DNA of 64,000 nt from Chlamydoabsidia padenii (GCA_025330725.1 JAIWND010000033.1:62001-126000); one strand, 5' to 3'. Positions 33,564 through 46,849 are shown, numbered from the stretch's first letter. Numbers and translations are program-made. The notes: generated from the letters alone by a model not told the origin.

Positions 33564-33730
33564 CTGAATACTAGTGTATAGTTTAATTATATATATATAT
33601 TTTTTGCTATTAGTTTCGTAATAATAATGGCATAGACTTTTAATAAAAGAATGGTTTTTATCAAGTTATACTGTGTGTATGGTATTGGTTTGGTCTGACA
33701 GGTCTGACTTGGAAATCAGGAGAAGGGTAC

Positions 33731-33739
33731 TTTTGGCGC
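33731..33739 (+). promoter_or_regulatory. E2F-type site upstream of RNR1
   Basis: TTTTGGCGC matches the E2F consensus TTTSSCGC exactly and lies 191 bp upstream of the RNR1 start. RNR large-subunit genes are classical G1/S targets of E2F in animals and plants and of MBF in yeast. ACGTCGCGTT at 33757-33766, a partial CGCG element, is 18 bp downstream. Confidence 0.5.
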
Positions 33740-33929
33740 AGTCTGGAAAAAAAAACACGTCGCGTTGGTAGGACTTAAATAAAAGTTTTAAATTTTTATA
33801 CATTACCCACCTTTTCTTCTCTCTTTTACACACTTTTTTTTTTTTTTTGATTGGTAATCTAACCCAATCAACATCACCCTTTTTTTTATACTTGATCTAC
33901 CTTTTACTCAATCAATATAACCATATAAC

Positions 33930-36486
33930 ATGCCCATGTTTGTATATAAACGAGGTAAAAACCATCCCATCTTCTCACCATGGTCTTCCTGCTAACTAAG
34001 CTTTCTTTTATATAGACGGTCGACAAGAACAAGTTGCTTTTGACAAGGTATGTATTATTATAAAATAGGAATTATATAGTCCGTGAACTAATCTTCCTTG
34101 TGTTTAGATTACCGCAAGAATCAATAAGCTCTGCTATGGATTGGACACCAACTTTGTTGACCCTGTAGCTATTACTCAAAAGGTATGAACCCACCTCTCT
34201 CTATCTATCATTGTTTTCTAATTAATTCAACTGTTTTTTAAATAGGTTATCTCTGGTGTCTATCAAGGTGTGACCACAGTGGAATTGGATAACTTGGCTG
34301 CCGAAACTGCTGCTTATATGACCACGACCCATCCTGACTATGCTATCTTGGCTGCTCGTATTGCCATCTCAAACTTGCACAAGGAAACCAAAAAGGTGTT
34401 CTCTCAAGTGGTGGAAGACTTACACAACTATGTGAACCCCAAGACTGACAAGCTCTCACCCATGATCTCTGACTATACTTATGACATTGTCCTCAAGAAT
34501 GCTGATCGTCTAAACTCTGCTATCATTTATGACCGTGATTTTGGTTATAATTACTTTGGCTTCAAGACGCTGGAACGCTCCTATCTTTTGAAAATCAACG
34601 GCAAGGTGGCGGAACGTCCTCAACATTTGATCATGCGTGTGGCGGTGGGCATCCATGGTGAAGATATTGACTCGGCTATCGAAACCTACAACCTCATGTC
34701 TGAAAAATACTTTACTCACGCCAGTCCTACTTTATTCAACGCTGGTACTCCTCGTCCTCAAATGTCCTCTTGCTTCTTGCTGACCATGAAGGAAGATTCT
34801 ATTGAAGGTATTTACGAAACATTAAAGGTGTGTGCTCAAATCTCCAAGACAGCAGGTGGTATCGGGCTCAACATTCACAACATTCGTGCCACTGGCTCCT
34901 ACATTGCTGGTACAAATGGTTACTCCAATGGTATTCTTCCTATGCTCCGTGTCTTTAACAACACCGCCCGTTATGTGGATCAAGGTGGTAATAAACGTCC
35001 TGGTGCTTTTGCTATGTATCTCGAACCTTGGCATGCGGATATCTTTACCTTTTTGGATCTCCGTAAAAATGTCGGCAAGGACGAAATCCGGGCTCGTGAT
35101 CTCTTTTATGCTCTTTGGATTCCTGATCTCTTTATGAAACGTGTGGAAGCCAATGGTGACTGGTCCTTATTCTGTCCCGCTGAAGCGCCTGGTCTACAAG
35201 ATGTGTGGGGTGATGAATTTGAAGCTCTCTTTGAAAAATACGAACGCGAAGGCCGTGCTCGTCAAACTATGAAGGCACAAAAACTATGGTATGCGATCTT
35301 GGAAGCTCAAACTGAAACCGGTAACCCCTTCATGCTCTACAAGGATGCGTGCAACCGCAAGTCGAATCAACAAAACCTCGGTACCATCAAATGCAGCAAT
35401 CTTTGTACCGAAATCGTTGAATACTCTAGTCCTGATGAAGTCGCTGTGTGCAATCTTGCCAGTATCGCCTTGCCTTCCTTTGTTGTCAACCGTGAATCCT
35501 ACGACTTTAAAAAACTCCATCAGGTCACCAAAGTTATCACCAAGAACTTGAACAAGATTATCGATATCAACTATTACCCTGTGGTGGAAGCCGAACGATC
35601 CAACAAGCGTCATCGTCCTATTGGTCTTGGTGTCCAAGGTCTAGCTGATGCTTTCATGTTGATGCGATATCCTTTTGAATCTGATGAAGCCAAGAAATTA
35701 AATCAACAAATCTTTGAAACGATCTACCATGGTGCTTTGGAAGCTTCTTGTGAACTGGCGGAACGAGACGGTGCGTATGAAACTTATCAAGGTAGTCCTG
35801 TTTCTAAGGGTCAATTGCAATATGATATGTGGGGGGTCACACCTACCAGTCTATGGGATTGGGCCAGTCTAAAGGACAAGATCAGCAAACACGGCGTACG
35901 TAACTCATTACTGGTGGCACCTATGCCCACCGCCTCGACTTCGCAAATCCTCGGCTTCAACGAATGCTTTGAACCCTACACGTCCAATCTGTACACCCGT
36001 CGGGTCCTGGCTGGTGAATTCCAGATCGTCAACCCTTGGCTCTTGAAGGATCTCGTCGAATTGGGTATCTGGAACGAAGACATCAAGAACCGTATCATGT
36101 CCGACAGCGGCTCGGTGCAAAACATTCAAAACATTCCGGATCATCTCAAGGCAATGTACAAGACGGTATGGGAAATCTCACAACGGACGTTGATTGATAT
36201 GGCGGCTGATCGTGGGGCGTTCATTGACCAAAGTCAAAGTCTGAATATCTTTATTGGGGTGCCCAACTTTGGGAAATTGACAAGTATGCACTTTTATGGC
36301 TGGAAGAAGGGACTCAAGACGGGTATGTATTATTTGCGCACACGACCTGCCGTGGATGCTATCAAGTTTACTGTCGATCAATTATCGCTCAAGGATTACA
36401 AGGAACTCAAGAACAAGGATGAAAATGAAGCGGATATGGTTTGCTCATTGGATAACAAGGATGCTTGTATCAGCTGTAGTGGATAG
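33930..36486 (+). CDS. RNR1: Ribonucleoside-diphosphate reductase large subunit
   Basis: Class Ia catalytic subunit that reduces NDPs to dNDPs. Four exons (33930-33954, 34016-34047, 34108-34182, 34246-36486) give 790 residues, close to the animal length and shorter than the 888 of budding yeast. The N-terminal ATP cone starts [20 protein letters not shown], so the dATP-inhibition site is present. Catalytic residues are visible: the thiyl partner Cys near 220 ([12 protein letters not shown]), the NLCTEI loop and [10 protein letters not shown]. The C-terminal redox shuttle is [12 protein letters not shown], with a C-x2-C pair in DACISCSG. A second in-frame ATG two codons in could also serve. 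Neighbours are unrelated. Large downstream exon with codon use typical of a highly expressed gene. Confidence 0.97.
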
Positions 36487-36789
36487 AATATCTCTCTCTC
36501 CCTTTTTATTATCATCGTCATTGTATCTCCACCCCCTACTCTATCATTATTAACAAACTATTGTACATCTCATCTATTCTTTTTTTTTATATATTTTAAA
36601 CATCAATAAATATCATACTAACATTGTCATCATCAAAAACTGCCTTGTCTTCTCTGAGCCAAAATCCTGTCGAACTGAATCGGGGTTTGAATATAGTTGA
36701 ATTTGAAATGGTCAATCCTCGCCCCCTCTTCTCTTCTCTTCTTTTTCCATTCCAACTGATCGATCCATCCTCCTCTTTCTCATCAACTA

Positions 36790-38814
36790 ATGACTGGTTC
36801 TAATTTACCATCATTAAAGGATGGAAAGGTGGTGAACATGCCTCTATTAAGCAATTCATCTGAAACTACAACAGCAACGACAACAAGAACTTCTTCTCGG
36901 TGGCATACTCCAGGTAAACTTTGATCCATCTACCTACCATTTTTCATTAATCCTCATTATTTTATAGAATTCTACTTTTATTATGTCTGCTTTGCCATTA
37001 TAGTCCCATACATGTTTTATGTGGCTCACAGTTTAAGCAAAGGTGAGTCAAGTACTCTTTTTTTTTTCGGGTTAATGACTGACTCTTGTCTTTTTCCTCC
37101 ACACATAGACACCAATCGACATTATCCGGAATACGCTGCAAGACTATCAGATGGGTGGATATTTGGACGAAAAGTGGCAAGTAGCCAAACCCCATGTTAT
37201 CTATGAATATGACTAACATGGACATGTGTAGGACAATAGTGACGATCAGTATGCCTTTTTCCGCAACAATCTATTAAAGTTGGTCGTACTCGCACTTGTG
37301 TTTATTGGCTTGACTCGATCCATGGCTTTTTTTACGTCGGGTGCGAAAGGACGGTTACACTTGTTGGCCTTGACATCAACGATTATCATCGGAGCACTCC
37401 ATGGCACGAGCGTGATCAAGATCGGCATCATCATCTCCACCAGTTATGCTATTGGCCGGTTATCAGGCGGCTCTAAACTCAACCCTATTCTTACTTGGAT
37501 CTTCAACTTGGCTGTATTGTTTTTAAATGAAGTATATAATGGTTATTCATTTATTGATCTTCATTCTTCATTGGGATGGATGGTAAGTCTAAAGGATGCT
37601 CGGGGTAGGTTGTATTTTAACTCGAAATCATTTTTATTGTCTATGTATAGGATCAATACTCAGGGGTCATTTCAAGGTGGCATGTCTTATTTAACTTTGT
37701 CATGCTTCGACTTGTATCCTTCAATATGGATTATTACTGGCAACATCAAAAAACGCGCGCTCAATACAAGGTAAATCAATTTAAAGGTCATAACTGATTA
37801 CTATTTACTCTTTTGGTTTTTTTTTTTTTTTCTTTTTTTAAAAGAGAGGTGATGATGATGGGATGATGGTTGATCTCACGGATAGGGATCGTATCGAATT
37901 TCCTTGCAAATCGGATGACTACAATTACATACACTTTTTGGCATATATTTTATATACCCCTCTTTATCTATGTGGACCAATTATCACCTACAACGATTTT
38001 ATATCCCAAGTAAGTGGAAGAAAGGAAAGAAAAAAAAAAACCACAAATCAATTAACTTTCTCTCTTTCTCTCTAGATGTATGTCCCTTCACCTCATATCA
38101 CTCGGAAGTTTGTGGTTGGATATGGTCTGCGATTAATATGTGTATTGTTGTTGATGGAAGGAACCTTGCACTACATCTACGTTGTGGCGATCAGTAAAGA
38201 AAAAGCATGGGACGGCGACACTCCATTAGAATTCAGCATGATTGGCTACTTTAACCTGGTGATTATTTGGATGAAACTCTTGATCCCTTGGCGCTTCTTT
38301 CGACTCTGGGCTTTATTGGATGGTATCTGGACAGAAGAAAACATGGTGCGGTGTATGAGCAACAACTTTTCCGCCCAACGATTTTGGAAAAGCTGGCACA
38401 GGACATTCAACAGATGGCTTATTCGATATGTCTATGTCCCTCTGGGTGGGGCCGATTACTTCATGTTGAACATGTGGATCGTGTTTACCTTTGTGGCACT
38501 ATGGCACGATATCGAACTGAAACTCTTGGCGTGGGGTTGGCTTATTTGTCTCTTTTTATTACCTGAAATCATTGCATCCCAATTGTTTAGCTACAAAAAG
38601 GTAGGTAGATAATGAAAATGGCGGATGTGTACTGACTTTTTTTCCCTCTACTAGTATGGTGACAAGTCTTACTATCGTTTTGTCTGTGGTATTGGTGCGG
38701 TGGCGAATATCTTGATGATGATGGTTGCCAATTTGGTTGGATTTTGTGTTGGTCTCGATGGCATGAAGGACATGTTATCCCAAATAATTGGAACAACGGA
38801 TGGTAAAAAAAAAA

Positions 38815-38862
<48 letters not shown>

Positions 38863-39030
38863 GCGCATCATTGGGTCTTCTATCGTATACTAATTATTCT
38901 TGTTTTTTATTTTATTGTAGGTTTTGTATTTTTATTCTCGGTGGTGTGCGCCCTCTTTATCGGTGTCCAGGTAATGTTTGAAATCCGAGAATCCGAAAAA
39001 CGACGTGGTGACAAGAAATACCTCATGTAG
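36790..39030 (+). CDS. GUP1: Membrane-bound O-acyltransferase Gup1
   Basis: MBOAT enzyme of the endoplasmic reticulum that remodels GPI-anchor lipids by adding a very long acyl chain; first described in glycerol uptake. Nine exons: 36790-36913, 36968-37042, 37109-37176, 37232-37582, 37651-37770, 37845-38009, 38076-38600, 38655-38802 and 38921-39030; 561 residues. Many hydrophobic segments. The MBOAT core shows [30 protein letters not shown] and [20 protein letters not shown], with the catalytic His in LWHD. Intron 3 starts GC: GTG|GCAAGT keeps Val of FGRKVDNSDDQY. Intron 8 holds a (TAA)n run at 38817-38862. The acceptor of exon 6 was chosen at 37845 to hold frame. Converges with NTE1. Confidence 0.94.
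38817..38862 (+). repeat. (TAA)n microsatellite in GUP1 intron 8
   Basis: About fifteen uninterrupted TAA units immediately after a run of A in the intron. Confidence 0.9.
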
Positions 39031-39239
39031 AATTTAGTATAGTTACCGTTTAATGTATTTTATTACTTTTATATTCCATTTTTTTAATAGCCTATTTAAT
39101 AAACGATACATTTACACATCTATATTGTATATTTAATAATTGGGGATGTCAATGATGAAAGGCATTGGTGTGATGAGTTCACGGGGTTTGAAATATGTTT
39201 TCTTTTTTTCGAGTTCAATGGACTAAACCACATCCCTCT

Positions 39240-39415
39240 CAGCCTTGACCTTACCTACACGAGGGTCTAAACGTTTAGCTTTTGCTGTAAAGTATGTTGG
39301 AAATATAGCATAGGTTTCACAACACCACTTTAATCATTAGCATCGGTTGGTAATGGCGAGAGAAATGGTGTTTCTAATTCTGACCAAGGTCTAGGCTGGG
39401 CGGGATTTCAAAATA
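39240..39415 (-). repeat. Dispersed repeat, locus C (single reverse unit)
   Basis: One isolated unit of the 240-bp family in reverse orientation between GUP1 and NTE1. The reverse complements of locus A words appear in order: CTTTGTAA/GTAAAGTATGTTGGAAAT near 39290, CACTTTAATCATTAGCATC near 39329 and GGGCGGGATTTCAAAA at 39398-39413. The rest of the locus A element is absent. The gap to 39688 otherwise shows only 3' sequences and a TA run at 39662-39680. Confidence 0.8.
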
Positions 39416-39688
39416 CATGTAAAATCATACAGAGGTAATAATGTCTTATAACATATTTTTATAGGATGTTTCATTAGTTAGTTGTTGTTTTTTTCGAATG
39501 GAAGATGGCGCATTCCCGGAGTTTCAAAATGTCACATGCATTCATGCAGATCTACTTGTTTCCATTTTGTTACACAGGCATTCAAAAGGACATTAAAAAG
39601 AGAATGATCAAAGTTCATTACAGTGATGGATCATATGTTTTTATTAAGCTTTGATAAGAGCTATATATATATATATATATCCACTAAA

Positions 39689-42600
39689 TTATACACTATT
39701 TCTTCTTCCACGTTTACCCTTGACTTCTTTTCCCAACCACCTGCCTTGATGGTCTTCGCCTTCAGTCAATCGACCGGTCGCATAGCCCGCCTTGAGCCAT
39801 TTACCCACCACGGTCTTGCCGACACTGTAGCCCAGAGACTTTATATCATCGAACCTATTGAATTCGACCGTCCCCCACTGCTGCACGGGAAGTTTGACAT
39901 ACAGAGTACCATCAGTCAACTTGGCTTGTTCCAACTTGGCCACACTACTGACGCACGCCAGTCTACTTTGAATTTCAGCAATACTTGGGATGTTGTAGGT
40001 TCTAAATGGATTCCATCTATGCAAAAGCGCCCACCAACCACTGATTGTGTCGCCATAGTAGACGGGATTGGTATCGTCGTCCGACGCCACATCCACGGCA
40101 ATGACGATATCAGCCCCCATCTTTTTTGCGACCGTCACTGGTAGATTGTCCATATAGCCACCGTCCACCAACAAGTCACCATTTTCGCAAACGGGCGGGA
40201 GGTAGCCAGATAAAGACATGGATGCACGGATGTACCGCCAAGCATAGCCCGTGGTGTGGACTTCCATACGAGAGAAGGTGATGTTGGTCGTCACGGCAAA
40301 AAAGGGCAGCCAAAAGTCTTCCACCAGACTGTCACCGATACATTTCCACACCGCCCGATTGAATTCATGGCCGGTACACCAGGCTGTCACAGGATACGTG
40401 AGGTCAAGGATCATTCGCCACATACTGGCTAGACGATTCGCAAAGAGCTTGGCTCTGGCTATGGTAGATACCAGATCCATGTGTTGGCCATAAAGTCCCG
40501 CTATGAAGCTACCAATACTTGTACCACCAATAATATCAATGGGAACACCAGTTTCTTCTAATGCTTGAAGTACCCCGACATGACCAAGTCCTCGAGCGCC
40601 ACCACCTCCTAGCACAACCGCGACAGATCTACCACAAAGCCGGCGAGCCAGTCTACAAAAAAAAAAAAAAAAAAATCTGAGTCTATTGTTATATGATTTT
40701 TTTTTTTCATGCTCCTTACCGAGCAAAATCATTTCTTGATAAAGAGTCCACACTGGTCAAAGCATTTCCACCCTTCTTGTTCATTTCCATCAGGCTGCCA
40801 AAGGTGGGTACAACCGAATAATACTTTTCCAGTTGATCCTTGACATTATTTAGCATACTTATAGAGCTTTCCGTCATTTTGCGTCCTTGAGTCGATAGCC
40901 ATTGGGGTCGTGTACGATTGGAAGCGTAAGATCCATGTTTTTTCATCGGCATAAAGATATGATGATGTGCCTGAATCCATAGCCGGTTCTGTAACAAGAA
41001 TAATTAATGCAAGGGTTAGTGTCTTTTACGCTTTGAGCTATCACTTTTTTTTTTTTTCCTTACATACCTTTAACCAATTTTGAGTGGATCCAGGAATACA
41101 AAAACGTTCACGGTGGAGTAAGACCAGTTCTTTTCGAGCAGTCGTTTTCATATTAATCATGTAGCGTTCATATTCACCCACTGATGGATCTTCATCACCT
41201 AGCCCAACCAGTAAGATACAGTCCGCTTGTCGAATACAGGTCCGAGTCCATTTAGAGTTTACCCCGCTGTCGGCCAAATAAAGCACAATCCTAGCCTTCT
41301 CTTCTTGTTCCGCCAGCCAAGAAGCAATCTTGAGTTTGCCCATCTTTGAGAAGGCATGTTTTCCCATAACAGTGGTGATGGTGGCGCTGTTGAGTAGAAT
41401 ACAGGAAGCACTGACATCGTGCATTAGGGCGCTTTTTAGATTGGATGCAAATTCGGTCAGAGGTATCATCGAGTTAACAGGTAATATGCCGATCGTTTTG
41501 AGATTCACGTTGTTTCGTCCATAGAGTTCGGTGTGCACATTAATAGCTGGTTGGAATGATGATGGATTGGCGGAGATGGCATACTGTAAATTGAGTGAGG
41601 CATTCTTGTCTTGACCCTGGACGCTCTTGTTCATAACCAGCTGAAGTGATCGATAGGCCACCATTCGAGAGATTTGAAGAGTCACTTCGGGGTGTCGATG
41701 AGCCAATGCATTAAACAACGTCTTGGGAATACGAGCAAGCTCCGAGTCACGGATGGCATGGAGAGTGAACGTGTTAGGAGCTCCAGCTGAAAAAAAAAAA
41801 AAAGGAGGAAGTGTTAGTAATGGTTATATTCTACCTTTTTTTATGATTAATTATATAGTGATCAACTTACTTAGGACTTCCAATTCGCCCACGCTTTCAC
41901 CATGACCAAATTCTCCAAGGATTTCCAGATGACCTTCCTTTTTTTCCTTGATTGTTCGTAGACGCCCATGTAACACCATATGGATAGATTCACTTGGTTG
42001 ACCTTCACGACATATAATTTGACCAGCATTTACCTGCACCCATTCCAAAGATAAGTCAATATGCAATACTAGTTAAGAGAGAGAGTTAAAAAAAAAAAGC
42101 AAATGTGAGTATCTAGCAAGTCTTGTTTGTTATCAACAACTTACATAAGGGGCTGAGCGAATCGACGAGTTGTTTTGCAAGCTTTATCATCACCGTAGGA
42201 TTTCTATCGATAAGCCGATCCAGTGACTTTTTTGAAAGATAACCAACAAAAGTGTTTTGTTTTGCCCGGATATCGACAAAACTGGGATGACCAGTCAAGG
42301 CACCCAAGTAACCGGCCAAACCACCAGGATGGATATGGAACGCCAGTTTTTTTGTTTGCTTCTTTTTGGACTTTTTCTGCGTGCTGATTGGTTGTCGTCC
42401 TGCTGGTGCTTCAGAGGCCACCACCTGTTGAGATTTATTACTTGATTGAGTTTCCATTTTGCTGCAAAATCCCATGATTGAAGAGGATTGTTTCACAGGC
42501 CGGATTTTGTTATTATTTCCTTGTAAGATCGGGTTGGTGCTTCCTTCTTCGCCTTCAGTAGGTGTCATTGTCGCCTCCAAAAGCCCATCTATCACAAAGA

Positions 42601-45051
42601 AGAGACCAGTAAAGTGCTCTTTTTCGCGCACCAAAGTATCTCCTTTTGGGTAATACAAGATGCTGATGTCTTCAGGTGAGATATGCTTGTGCCGAGAATC
42701 TGTGCCAGAATACGCCGAAGAGATGGTAGATACATTGTCCCATTCGTCTTGTTGATGAGACTCAAGAGCATCCAATGTGGGCGAGACGGCCGTGATACCG
42801 AAGAGATCAATCGGGTAGACGGTTCTTGAATGTTGACGTGCGTCGTGAGAGTCAAAATAGGTTTTGCTGCGAGAATGAGCACAAGAGTCCTTGCTGTATG
42901 ATAATGGTGGCAGTTTGTTGTTATCAGATGGGTTGATTTCCGGTGCCATTTCAATACCAAGAGAATCGGACAAGCATTTCATTACAGCGATACGCAGATG
43001 TTCGTCGTCTTCCATACTGTAATCATCGTCTCCGGATACTTTCGAGTTGTAGTGTTGTTGTTGGCGTTTATGTCGCTGCTGTAGGTCACTTGATGTTGAG
43101 CCGATCAGATCACCGGGAGGACGCGAGTCAGTACTGACGTGTTTCAGAGTTTCGTTAACAGGTGATGACGCCAAAGTATTCATAATGTTGATCGCTTGTA
43201 TGATGCCAGGAGAGTTACTTTGTTCAATATCCACCATGGTTGATGCATGTTTATTGTTCGCGTCCTTACTTTCATCTGTTTTACTGGTAGCCTTGTTATC
43301 TTGCCCATTTTCAGCTGAAAACTTTTTTCGAAGTCGATCCACAGCACCAGAGAGATAAAAGTCACCAGCAGGTAAGTTCCAGAATACACCTTGATTGCTA
43401 ACCGAGTCTTTGGTCAATTTCTTTTCCAGTCGCAAGAGTTCAGTTGTCAGACCAAGATACCGATGGCTCGTCATCAATGTAACCCGTTGGAATCTTGTTA
43501 CAATCACCTGTACGATATGAGACGCCGCCTTGGGAAACTTTTGAGTCAGTTTATGGAAAGCTTCTTCAGTAATCACAGCCAATGTAGTGTCAACAGTAGC
43601 ACGAGCAATGATGTTGGGATGTACTGATCTGTATTGTCGTCGATAATAAGAGGAAGTGTGAGAGGTCATTTTACGTAGTCGTGGGTTGATAAAGTCGTCA
43701 TCCAAGGGCACATCAATGATATTATTTGTGTCAATATCAGTACCACTATCAACATGTTCATAGTCACCTACTTGTACTGTTGATAATAAGAAGAGGGAAT
43801 GAGTAATGCATTTAAGACAAGTTTGATAATGTTAGACTTACCTTGTGGATCCTTTACTGGTGTAGTATATAAATGTTTATTGGGTTTTCTTGATCCATGA
43901 TTACTGTTTCCAGTGCTGTCAAAAGAATCCATCCGATGATGATGATGACGACGACGTTGATCATCCTTAGGAGACATGTCAGGAGTAGCCACCACCGACG
44001 AGCTAGTCGAAATAGGCAGACTACCATCACTACCTTGATAATCCAAATTAGGAAACACATGTCGCCATTCGTCGGAAGAGGGATCACGACGCATATCAGC
44101 CGAATCTCGATGTTGAGTAGAGGATGACCTGGAAGCAGCTTGATGACGCATTGATTTGTTCTTTATTTTGATTTCAGCCCTGTTGAAGCTTTCACGGAAG
44201 ATGGAGAGGATAGTAAAGAGACTGGAGAGGGTACCGCCCTGAGTCACTTCGTTAATAAGGGTATAATGCTTGAATTCGTCGTTATATTGTTTCTTGTCGG
44301 TCCAAGGATCCATACTAACATCATCATCGCTACTGCTGTTCGTTGTTGCTGTTGTTGATTCATCCGTATCACCGAATGAGCTTCCATCATAGTCGTTAAC
44401 ATCACTGTTATCAGGTTTGACAAACATTTGCACATGTCCATCCACCACAATATAAAAAGATCGTTCCTGTTCAGGGTTCTGAAACAGTGTATCACCAGCC
44501 AGAAGTTTTTTTGTCTGAAGATGTCGCGCCAATTCATGAAACACAGGTTGTTCCAGATAACCAAAGATCTTGATACTTGACAAAAAGACAGACAAGAATT
44601 CATCAGGATAGTTTCGAATACTTGGTTTGGAGTAGCCGGCATCTTCACCAGAGTCAGGATGCAAGTCAAAGGAAGACGTAGGCTTTTGAGAGTTGATAGG
44701 CTGGAGACGTGAATAAGTGGTTAAATACCGGTACCTAATAACATAATAGCCAACAAGACACACCAATACAAGCACCATGGCCAAGGAAGAAAAGTTGAGA
44801 TGCACCGTCAATGACCAGGTTAGAATGCGATAAAAGAAGAGTGGTATAGTAATGGTGATAAAACCAATCACACGAAACAATAAAGAAGGTACAAAACCGA
44901 CCAGTCGTGTGAATATCAAAGAGTTGGCGTTAATGGAAGTCAGGTCGTCACCCATTGTTGTTTCCATACAGACGTCAAGTAAACCACCATGAGCATTGTT
45001 AAAGTACTGAGCAGCATTACCCACACATTGTTGAGCCATTGCTTGTTCCAT
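39689..45051 (-). CDS. NTE1: Lysophospholipase / neuropathy target esterase homolog
   Basis: ER serine esterase that deacylates phosphatidylcholine to glycerophosphocholine. Six exons (45051-43842, 43776-42145, 42068-41871, 41786-41068, 40988-40720, 40652-39689) give 1663 residues, normal for fungal NTE1. Membrane segments lie in residues 40-115 (VPSLLFRVIGFITITIPLFF, LAMVLVLVCLVGYYVIRYRY). Cyclic-nucleotide-binding-like domains follow (DTLFQNPEQERSFYIVVDGH; LVREKEHFTGLFFVIDGLLE; IICREGQPSESIHMVLHGRL). The patatin domain carries the oxyanion GGGGARGLGH (about 1358-1367), nucleophile S1388 in GTSIG and the Asp of VDGGYMDNLP. An upstream in-frame ATG at 45180 would add a poly-Phe stretch read from an A/T run, so I start at 45051. 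Motif TTCAAATTCCGA is 98 bp upstream. PCT1 lies next upstream on the same strand. Confidence 0.95.
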
Positions 45052-45148
45052 CAAGTATAATTGTGAATTAAAAAATTGGGAAAGTGCAAAAGAAGGGGAG
45101 CCCAAAGAAAAAAAAAAAAAAAAAAAGAGGCTGGATATTCCTCTCAAA

Positions 45149-45160
45149 TTCAAATTCCGA
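45149..45160 (+). promoter_or_regulatory. TTCAAATTCCGA upstream motif of NTE1
   Basis: Copy of the recurrent motif 98 bp upstream of the NTE1 start; a second TTTGAA half lies directly beside it (CTCAAATTCAAATTCCG). Confidence 0.35.
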
Positions 45161-45547
45161 CAATGCAGCATATAAATCAAGGAACACCCTTCCGCTGACA
45201 GAAGCTGGTATTACATATCCCATTTTGTACAACATTGATATGCTTTCATGGTAATAATATCGTCATTGGCTATTTTCAAACTTTCTGTAAATTAACAGTA
45301 TAATTTTTCCATCATCAAAGAAAGTTTCTGCGTTAATGTTACCGGGAAAACTGTCCTGCAAGTATTTCAATCTCCGTTTTCATTTACTGCTCTAATGGAT
45401 CAAAGGCAAGAGTGGTATTAATATGGTAAAAGTCAATATCTAGTTTATTTGATTAAAAGTATAATATAACAATGAGGATAAACTATAAGGCTAGGGGGGA
45501 TATATCTAACTACATAAATAAAAAAATAAAAAAGAGAGAGAGAGGAT

Positions 45548-46756
45548 CTATTCATCATCAGAATCACCTTTTATACTATTGTTACAGCTACTACTAGTAG
45601 GGGTATTTTTGCCAGAGAGAAGTCGGCCCTTGTTAATAAACTTTTCCTATTCATTATGAAAAAAAAAATGAAGGGGGAATCAGTTTAATTCATATGATCT
45701 AGTATCATCAAGAACTTACCACCATTGATTCCGCACCAAACCGAGCAGCGAATCCCATGATAAGATGATGATGTTGATTTTCCCAATTGTCAAGGTGATC
45801 TACTACCAGACTAAGAAGTTGCTTCCGAATATCATCAATGGATTTCTTTGTTTTGATTTCTTTTTCCTAGTGATAATAAAAAGAAGAGTCAGTTTCCCAG
45901 TCATGGGTTATGCTTTTTTTCGTTTTACCTTTAAAAAAGAGATATTGAGTTCCTTGGCAGTGACCCCTCGTTCCAAATTACGTCGCAGATAAGCATCATA
46001 GTCACGGACAATACGAGTGATTAGATCTGAAGTTGAGATCCCATCCGTACGTTGTGTCGGTAAGAATTTGCCTTGAGCCTTGACGAAAGAATAGACATCC
46101 CCCGAGTCGGATGACACATAAGGCTCCGCATCATGAGCAACATAATCAATTTGGTGTTTATCAATAAAGTCTTGAGTTATAATCCAAGGTGCATCTTCTA
46201 CTACTTCGTCCACCCATTTGATATGTCGCAGGGCTTCGTATCGCTCAGTATCTGTCATCACCGTTTTGCCTTTTCGTTTATGAGTTTCTTTATCGCTACA
46301 TACTAGTTGAGAATGAGTTAGTATTCAGTATACTTATTATTATAATTTTGGTAGTGTTTACCTCCAACAAGCAAATAGACATTATCAAAAGATTTCTTTG
46401 CTTGTTCAAGTGCTTTAGCATGTCCAAAGTGACACATGTCGTAGATACCATCGGCATAGACACGGATAGGTCGACCAGTAGGTGGCTATACAAAATAAAA
46501 AGAGGAGTGAGTCAATGACAATTATAATAGACAAACTGACATTACCTGATTCACTTCAAAGTCATATCCTTCACCAAGTGAGAGCACTGGAGGTAAGAGT
46601 CCTGTCTTCTTTCCAATGTCGACGGCTATAGTAGGTGATGTGCTTGGGCTAGGCAAATGAGTTTGTACCGGTGTCGTTGATGCAACTACAAGTAATATGC
46701 ATTGGTTAGTTAGTTTTTTCTAGTGTATCTATTTTCAGCACGACAAACTTACCCAT
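45548..46756 (-). CDS. PCT1: Choline-phosphate cytidylyltransferase
   Basis: Rate-setting enzyme of the CDP-choline (Kennedy) pathway: CTP + phosphocholine to CDP-choline. Six exons (46756-46753, 46685-46546, 46485-46362, 46302-45929, 45866-45720, 45646-45548) give 295 residues. The first coding exon is only ATGG. The nucleotidyltransferase core starts [20 protein letters not shown] with HFGH at 67-70, then [29 protein letters not shown] and the signature [18 protein letters not shown]. The C-terminal amphipathic membrane-binding helix of animal enzymes is not obvious; the tail is Ser-rich and acidic (KGDSDDE). An ethanolamine-phosphate enzyme would normally carry two such domains, so choline is the better substrate. 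The 497-bp gap to NTE1 holds no other gene. Confidence 0.93.
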
Positions 46757-46835
46757 AGTGTCAGTGGATGAAGTAATGAAGAAGGAAAAGAAAAGAAAAA
46801 GAAGAAAAGTGCCCGCGCTAAATAAAAAAGGGTCG

Positions 46836-46849
46836 TCGGTATTTGAAAT
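46836..46849 (+). promoter_or_regulatory. TCGGTATTTGAAAT upstream motif of PCT1
   Basis: One-mismatch copy of the recurrent motif 80 bp upstream of the PCT1 ATG, in the opposite orientation to the gene. Confidence 0.3.

Noticed and set aside
35284..36381. Antisense open frames within RNR1
   Set aside because: Shadows of the real coding strand with no splice or start support.
45052..45180. N-terminal extension of NTE1 from the ATG at 45180
   Set aside because: It would read through an A/T homopolymer as poly-Phe and includes the promoter motif and TATA-like sequence; the 45051 start gives the expected length.
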